A stretch of 64,000 nucleotides of DNA from Flavobacteriales bacterium (GTDB lineage Bacteria; Bacteroidota; Bacteroidia; Flavobacteriales; Flavobacteriaceae). Location of the stretch: contig JAGXRF010000017.1 in the NCBI GenBank assembly GCA_018335925.1, positions 124,001 to 188,000 on the forward strand, given 5' to 3'. This document shows positions 59,345 to 64,000 of the stretch, one piece after another; position 1 is the stretch's first letter; each line of letters starts with the position of its first letter. A model generated the notes under the pieces. That model saw only the letters and a list, made by a program, of their open reading frames with translations, had not been told where the DNA came from and did no database searches. The translations under genes were made by a program, and so were the position numbers.

Positions 59345-59347
59345 ATT

Positions 59348-60454
59348 ATGAGGAATACGTTATTTTTTTTGGTTTTATTTGGTTCGATGTTATTCGGACA
59401 AAGTAACTTTTATTTGGGAGCAGATTTGTCTTATGTAAATGAAGTAGAAGATGCCGGAGCAGTATATCGATATAAAAAAAAGAAAATAGACCCTTACCAA
59501 TTGTTCGCACAAAAAAAATGCAACTTAGTTCGTTTGCGTTTATGGCATCAGCCTTCCCACTCACCTTATTCTAACTTGGCAGATGTTACCAAATCTATCC
59601 AAAGAGCAAAAAAACAAAGCATGCAAGTTTTATTGGATTTTCACTATTCTGATACTTGGGCTGACCCGGAAAAACAATACATCCCAAAAGCTTGGAGCGA
59701 AATTTCGGATCTAAAAATTTTAGGTGACTCTGTTTACCAATACACCTACAAAACACTAGAACATTTGTTTCGATTAAAACAACTGCCAGAAATAGTACAA
59801 ATTGGAAACGAAACCAATAGCGAAATTTTACAACCTGAAGGAAAACATGCAGAGAAAATTAATTGGGAAAAAAATACCTTTTTATTAAACCAAGGATTAT
59901 TGGCTGTAAAAGATTTTAACGAAAAACACCAAACCAACATCCAACGTATGTTGCACATTGCACAACCCGAAAATGCATTGTGGTGGTTTGAAGAAGCAGA
60001 TCAAAATGGCATTGAAAATTACGAATGGATTGGCTTGTCCTATTATCCGTTGTGGAGTAAATATACCATGGAACAACTTCCGGAGGCATTATCCATATTA
60101 AAAGAAAAGCACCAAAAAGAAATCATGATAGTAGAAACAGCCTATCCATTTACCTTAACAAACATCGACAAAGCAAATAATATATTAAACGAAAAAGCTC
60201 TTTTGCCTGAATTTCCATGTAGCCCGGAAGGACAAAAAAAATACATGATTTCTTTGGTAAACCAAGCTATAAAAGGTGGTGCCAAGGGAGTGATTTATTG
60301 GGAAGCCGCATGGGTAACCTCCAATGCACATACCTTATGGGGACATGGCTCTCATTGGGATAATGCCACATTTTTTGACAGTTCCAATCAAAATGAAGCC
60401 TTGCCTGTATTTGATTTTTTTAATCCGAAAAACTACCTTTTTCAAAACAATTAA
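59348..60454 (+). CDS. GH53 endo-beta-1,4-galactanase (second paralogue, signal peptide without evident lipobox)
   Basis: LGADLSYVNEVEDAG, FHYSDTWADPEKQ, QIGNETN, VETAYPFT. Confidence 0.93.
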   Translation: MRNTLFFLVLFGSMLFGQSNFYLGADLSYVNEVEDAGAVYRYKKKKIDPYQLFAQKKCNLVRLRLWHQPSHSPYSNLADVTKSIQRAKKQSMQVLLDFHYSDTWADPEKQYIPKAWSEISDLKILGDSVYQYTYKTLEHLFRLKQLPEIVQIGNETNSEILQPEGKHAEKINWEKNTFLLNQGLLAVKDFNEKHQTNIQRMLHIAQPENALWWFEEADQNGIENYEWIGLSYYPLWSKYTMEQLPEALSILKEKHQKEIMIVETAYPFTLTNIDKANNILNEKALLPEFPCSPEGQKKYMISLVNQAIKGGAKGVIYWEAAWVTSNAHTLWGHGSHWDNATFFDSSNQNEALPVFDFFNPKNYLFQNN

Positions 60455-60456
60455 GC

Positions 60457-62784
60457 ATGAAAAAACTAGGCCTTTTTATACTACTAACCGTTTGCATTTC
60501 TTGTAACCAACCCCAAGAAAATTGGAAAAACGAAGTTGCTTTGTTTAACGAAAATTGGGAATTTACTTTAGATAGTACCTCTAATCAATGGACACAAATT
60601 ACAGTTCCACATACCCCACAATTAGAGCCTTTGGTAATTTTGAAGCAATGGCAAGGCAACTGCTGGTACCAAAAAAAATGGGAAATAACAGAATTAGACC
60701 AAAAAAAGCATTTTTTAGAATTTGAAGGAGTAATGCATGAAGCCACCTTTTGGCTGAACGGAAAAAAAATATACCATCACCAAGGGGGGTACACTCCTTT
60801 TGTTGTGAATTTGAATACAGCCGTACAAAAAGGGGAAAATCATTTGGTAGTAAAAGTGAACAATGAAGACAATGGGGATATTCCTCCGGGAAAAACTTTA
60901 GAAACGCTTGACTTTAATTTCTATGGAGGCATCTACAGAAATGTGCATTATAAAAAAATAGGTTCCGTTCACATTACTGATGCCATTTTAAATTTTCAGG
61001 ACAAAAACTCAGGATATATCATTCATTTTGAAGAAGTTTCTAAAAATTTGGCACTAGGCTTTGTTCAAGCAGAAATTGCAAATCAAACCGAAACTAACCA
61101 AAAAGTACAAATGAAAGTCATCTTTGCATATGATGGCAAAACTGTGGAAACATTTGAAAGTGATTGGAATAACATTGCTAAAAACAGCAAAAGTGTTATT
61201 AAAGTACAAACACAAATCACCAAACCTCAACTTTGGGATGTGGTAAAACCAAATTTACATGAAGTAACCATTCAAATTTGGAATGAAAACAAACAGCTAG
61301 TTCACGTAGAAAAAGAAAGCATTGGCATTCGAAAATTTGAATTGAAAGAAGATGGCTTTTATTTAAACAACCAACCAATGTTTTTACAAGGCACCAATCG
61401 TCACCAAGAATATCCTTATGTTGGGTATGCCATTTCAGACGAAGCCAATTACCGAGATGCCTATAAAATTAAACAAGCAGGTTTTGAATTTGTTCGATTA
61501 TCTCATTACCCACATTCCACTTCGTTTATGAAAGCATGTGATGCATTTGGTTTAATTACGATGAATTGTATTTCGGGATGGCAATATTATGGAGGGGAAA
61601 AATTTGTAGAAAACTCCATCAAAGAAATTCAAATATTGGCCAAAAGAGATCGCAATAGAACATCCGTAGCATTTTGGGAAGTTTCGTTAAACGAGAGCGA
61701 AATGCCTGATGCATACATGGAAAAAGCCAACCAAACTTTAAGAGAATCATTATTTTACCAAAAAGCCATCACCGCAGGTTGGATAGATCATCCGAGTTAC
61801 GATTTATTTATTCCAGCTCGTCAACATGCCAAGCCTCCCATATATTGGAATCATTATGAAAAAGGCAATCGAAAAATTTTAATTGCAGAATATGGCGATT
61901 GGGAATACTATGCACAAAATGCAGGATTTAACCAAACCGCTTTTGCAGATTTACAACCTCAAGATAGAAGCAGCAGACAACTTCGTTCCGCAGGAGAAAA
62001 ACGTTTATTACAACAAGCTTTTAATTATCAAGAAGCTTTTAACTCCAACTTAAAAGGAAAACATACCATTGGCCATGCCAATTGGCTGATGTTTGATTAC
62101 AATCGTGGCTATGCTCCTGATTTAGAAAGCTCAGGAATTAGCGATATTTTTCGCATTCCAAAATTTGCCCACTACTTTTACCAAAGTCAACGTGATTTAA
62201 GTAAGTTTCCAAATACAGAACCTACCCTATTTATTGCCAATTATTGGAACGATGTAAACACAAAAACCATCACCGTTTTCTCCAATCTAGAGGAAATTGC
62301 TTTGTACATAAATGAGGAATTAGTCGAAAGAAAAAGACCAACCATCAATTCTTTTTCTGACCAATTATTACATCCTCCGTTTGTATTTGAAATCAAACAA
62401 ATGAAACCCGGAGTAATCAAAGCAATTGGATTTAAAAACGGAAAGGCAATTAAAGAACATCTGGTAAAAACTCCAGAAAGCCCAAAACAAATTCAACTAG
62501 AACTAGATTTATCCAACACACCTGTTTCCAAAAGCCATCCGGATTATTTGTTTGTATATGCAAAAATTGTGGATCAAAACCAAACATTGGTTCCAGATGC
62601 TACTAATAAAGTTTCTTTTACGATTCAAGGAGCAGAAATTATTGGCCCAAGTGAAGTGAATGCAGAAGCCGGAATAGCTACCATCTTAGTAAAAACAAAC
62701 CCAAGAAACGAAACCTTTAGCATAGAAGCATCTTCCAAAGGATTGGCAAAAGGAAAAATATTACAGAAAAAAATCACCAAATAA
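60457..62784 (+). CDS. GH2 family beta-galactosidase-like lipoprotein
   Basis: Lipobox CISC; sandwich domain FEGVMHEATFWLNGKKIYHHQGGYTPF; catalytic FWEVSLNESEMP and LIAEYGD. Confidence 0.88.
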   Translation: MKKLGLFILLTVCISCNQPQENWKNEVALFNENWEFTLDSTSNQWTQITVPHTPQLEPLVILKQWQGNCWYQKKWEITELDQKKHFLEFEGVMHEATFWLNGKKIYHHQGGYTPFVVNLNTAVQKGENHLVVKVNNEDNGDIPPGKTLETLDFNFYGGIYRNVHYKKIGSVHITDAILNFQDKNSGYIIHFEEVSKNLALGFVQAEIANQTETNQKVQMKVIFAYDGKTVETFESDWNNIAKNSKSVIKVQTQITKPQLWDVVKPNLHEVTIQIWNENKQLVHVEKESIGIRKFELKEDGFYLNNQPMFLQGTNRHQEYPYVGYAISDEANYRDAYKIKQAGFEFVRLSHYPHSTSFMKACDAFGLITMNCISGWQYYGGEKFVENSIKEIQILAKRDRNRTSVAFWEVSLNESEMPDAYMEKANQTLRESLFYQKAITAGWIDHPSYDLFIPARQHAKPPIYWNHYEKGNRKILIAEYGDWEYYAQNAGFNQTAFADLQPQDRSSRQLRSAGEKRLLQQAFNYQEAFNSNLKGKHTIGHANWLMFDYNRGYAPDLESSGISDIFRIPKFAHYFYQSQRDLSKFPNTEPTLFIANYWNDVNTKTITVFSNLEEIALYINEELVERKRPTINSFSDQLLHPPFVFEIKQMKPGVIKAIGFKNGKAIKEHLVKTPESPKQIQLELDLSNTPVSKSHPDYLFVYAKIVDQNQTLVPDATNKVSFTIQGAEIIGPSEVNAEAGIATILVKTNPRNETFSIEASSKGLAKGKILQKKITK

Positions 62785-62810
62785 ACACTACCAAAACTCA
62801 TTAAAAGCTC

Positions 62811-63980
62811 ATGAAGAAAAAACTTGTCAAACAAACCAGCCAATACTTCGAAAAAGCTTACCAAAGTCAACCAGATTTGGTGGTGCTTTCTCCTGGTAGA
62901 ATCAATTTGATTGGAGAACATATCGACTACAATGACGGATTTGTGATGCCCGCAGCCATCAATCGATACGTATGTTTTGCCATTAAAAAGACGGAACAAA
63001 ATACTGCAAAAATTATTTCTATTGATTTAAATCAAACCCATGAGTTTGATTTAAGTCAACCTATCAAAAAGCACCAAAAAACATGGATCAATTATTTTGC
63101 TGGAGTTTTACACCAAATGCAAGAATTAATTCCGCAAGGTGTACAAATTGTATTTAGCAGTAACTTGCCTATTGGTGCCGGACTTTCCTCATCAGCTGCT
63201 GTAACTTGCGGATTTGCATTTGCTTTAAATGAATTGTTTCAATTACACATTCCAACTTTAAAATTAGCCCAAATTGCCCAAAAAACAGAGCATGATTTTG
63301 TAGGAGTGAAATGTGGCATCATGGACCAATATGCCAATTTATTCGGAAAGAAAAACCACTTTTTGTGGTTAGATTGCGTGGATTTTAGCCACCAGAAAAT
63401 AGCTATTGACATGAGTAAACATCAATTATTGTTGATTGATAGCCAAGTAAAACATTCACTTTTAGCCTCTGGGTATAACGATAGAAGAGCAGCAGCAGAA
63501 AAAGGAAAAGCATGGTTGATGGCACAATATCCGGAAATCAAATCTTTTAGAGATGTTACCAAAAAACATCTGGAAATTCTACACAAAAATGTTTCTAAAG
63601 AAGTATATGACTGCTGTTTATTTGTAGTAGAAGAAATCCAAAGAGTAAACTATTCTGTAAAAGCAATTCACCATTACAAAAATGAACAATTGGGAGATTA
63701 TTTATACCAAACCCACCAAGGTTTGTCAGAGCTATACCAAGTTAGTTGTGTGGAATTAGATTATTTAGTAAAAGAAGCTAAAAAAAGCAAAGATGTATTA
63801 GGTGCCCGAATGATGGGAGGTGGCTTTGGAGGTTGTATGCTTACTTTAATTGAAAAAGATGCTGTAAAAGAATTTACGGAAAGTATCTTAAAAAATTACT
63901 TTGAAACTTTTGGGGTTCATGCCAAAGCTTACCAAATTAAAATTGCAGATGGCACCCACGTATACCAAACAAACAACTAA
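62811..63980 (+). CDS. galK: Galactokinase
   Basis: SPGRINLIGEHIDYNDGFVMPAAI, LPIGAGLSSSAAV, ARMMGGGFGGCMLTL. Confidence 0.96.
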   Translation: MKKKLVKQTSQYFEKAYQSQPDLVVLSPGRINLIGEHIDYNDGFVMPAAINRYVCFAIKKTEQNTAKIISIDLNQTHEFDLSQPIKKHQKTWINYFAGVLHQMQELIPQGVQIVFSSNLPIGAGLSSSAAVTCGFAFALNELFQLHIPTLKLAQIAQKTEHDFVGVKCGIMDQYANLFGKKNHFLWLDCVDFSHQKIAIDMSKHQLLLIDSQVKHSLLASGYNDRRAAAEKGKAWLMAQYPEIKSFRDVTKKHLEILHKNVSKEVYDCCLFVVEEIQRVNYSVKAIHHYKNEQLGDYLYQTHQGLSELYQVSCVELDYLVKEAKKSKDVLGARMMGGGFGGCMLTLIEKDAVKEFTESILKNYFETFGVHAKAYQIKIADGTHVYQTNN

Positions 63981-63984
63981 TTAC

Positions 63985-64000
63985 ATGAAAACCTTTGATA
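63985..64000 (+). CDS. Start of next gene (MKTFD...), truncated by window end; galT plausible from context
   Basis: ATG 4 nt after galK stop; only 5 codons visible. Confidence 0.3.

Overview
The window is AT-rich and reads as a Flavobacteriia-type (Bacteroidetes) chromosome. Supporting signs are TAnnTTTG -7 promoter motifs, type IX secretion (T9SS) sorting domains, and an Na+-NQR operon linked to apbE. I support about 60 CDSs and one tRNA-Gly(TCC). Most content is housekeeping: gcvP, miaE, sucA/odhB, polyprenyl synthetase, a TetR/TolC/HlyD/RND efflux operon, aspS, a cold-shock protein, rsmG, map, nqrABCDEF+apbE, apaG, pruA and gpmI. The right end (56.2-64 kb) is a compact beta-1,4-galactan/galactose utilisation locus: a GntR-type regulator divergent from mutarotase, two GH53 enzymes, a GH2, galK and the first codons of another gene. 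I found no phage, IS element, CRISPR array or obvious defence system, and nothing that is clearly a new multi-gene system. The best candidates for a second look are: (1) a structured intergenic region at ~52.89-53.03 kb resembling a recurrent flavobacterial RNA-like element; (2) REP-like palindromic repeats at 22.4 and 32.3 kb sharing a CTGAA-N5-TTCAG hairpin; (3) a G8 tract inside rsmG; (4) a 32-codon sORF whose stop overlaps the start of the efflux adaptor gene (ATGA); (5) putative operators upstream of the efflux and galactan operons; (6) tandem GH53 paralogues with different predicted locations. All family calls come from reading motifs, not from database searches.
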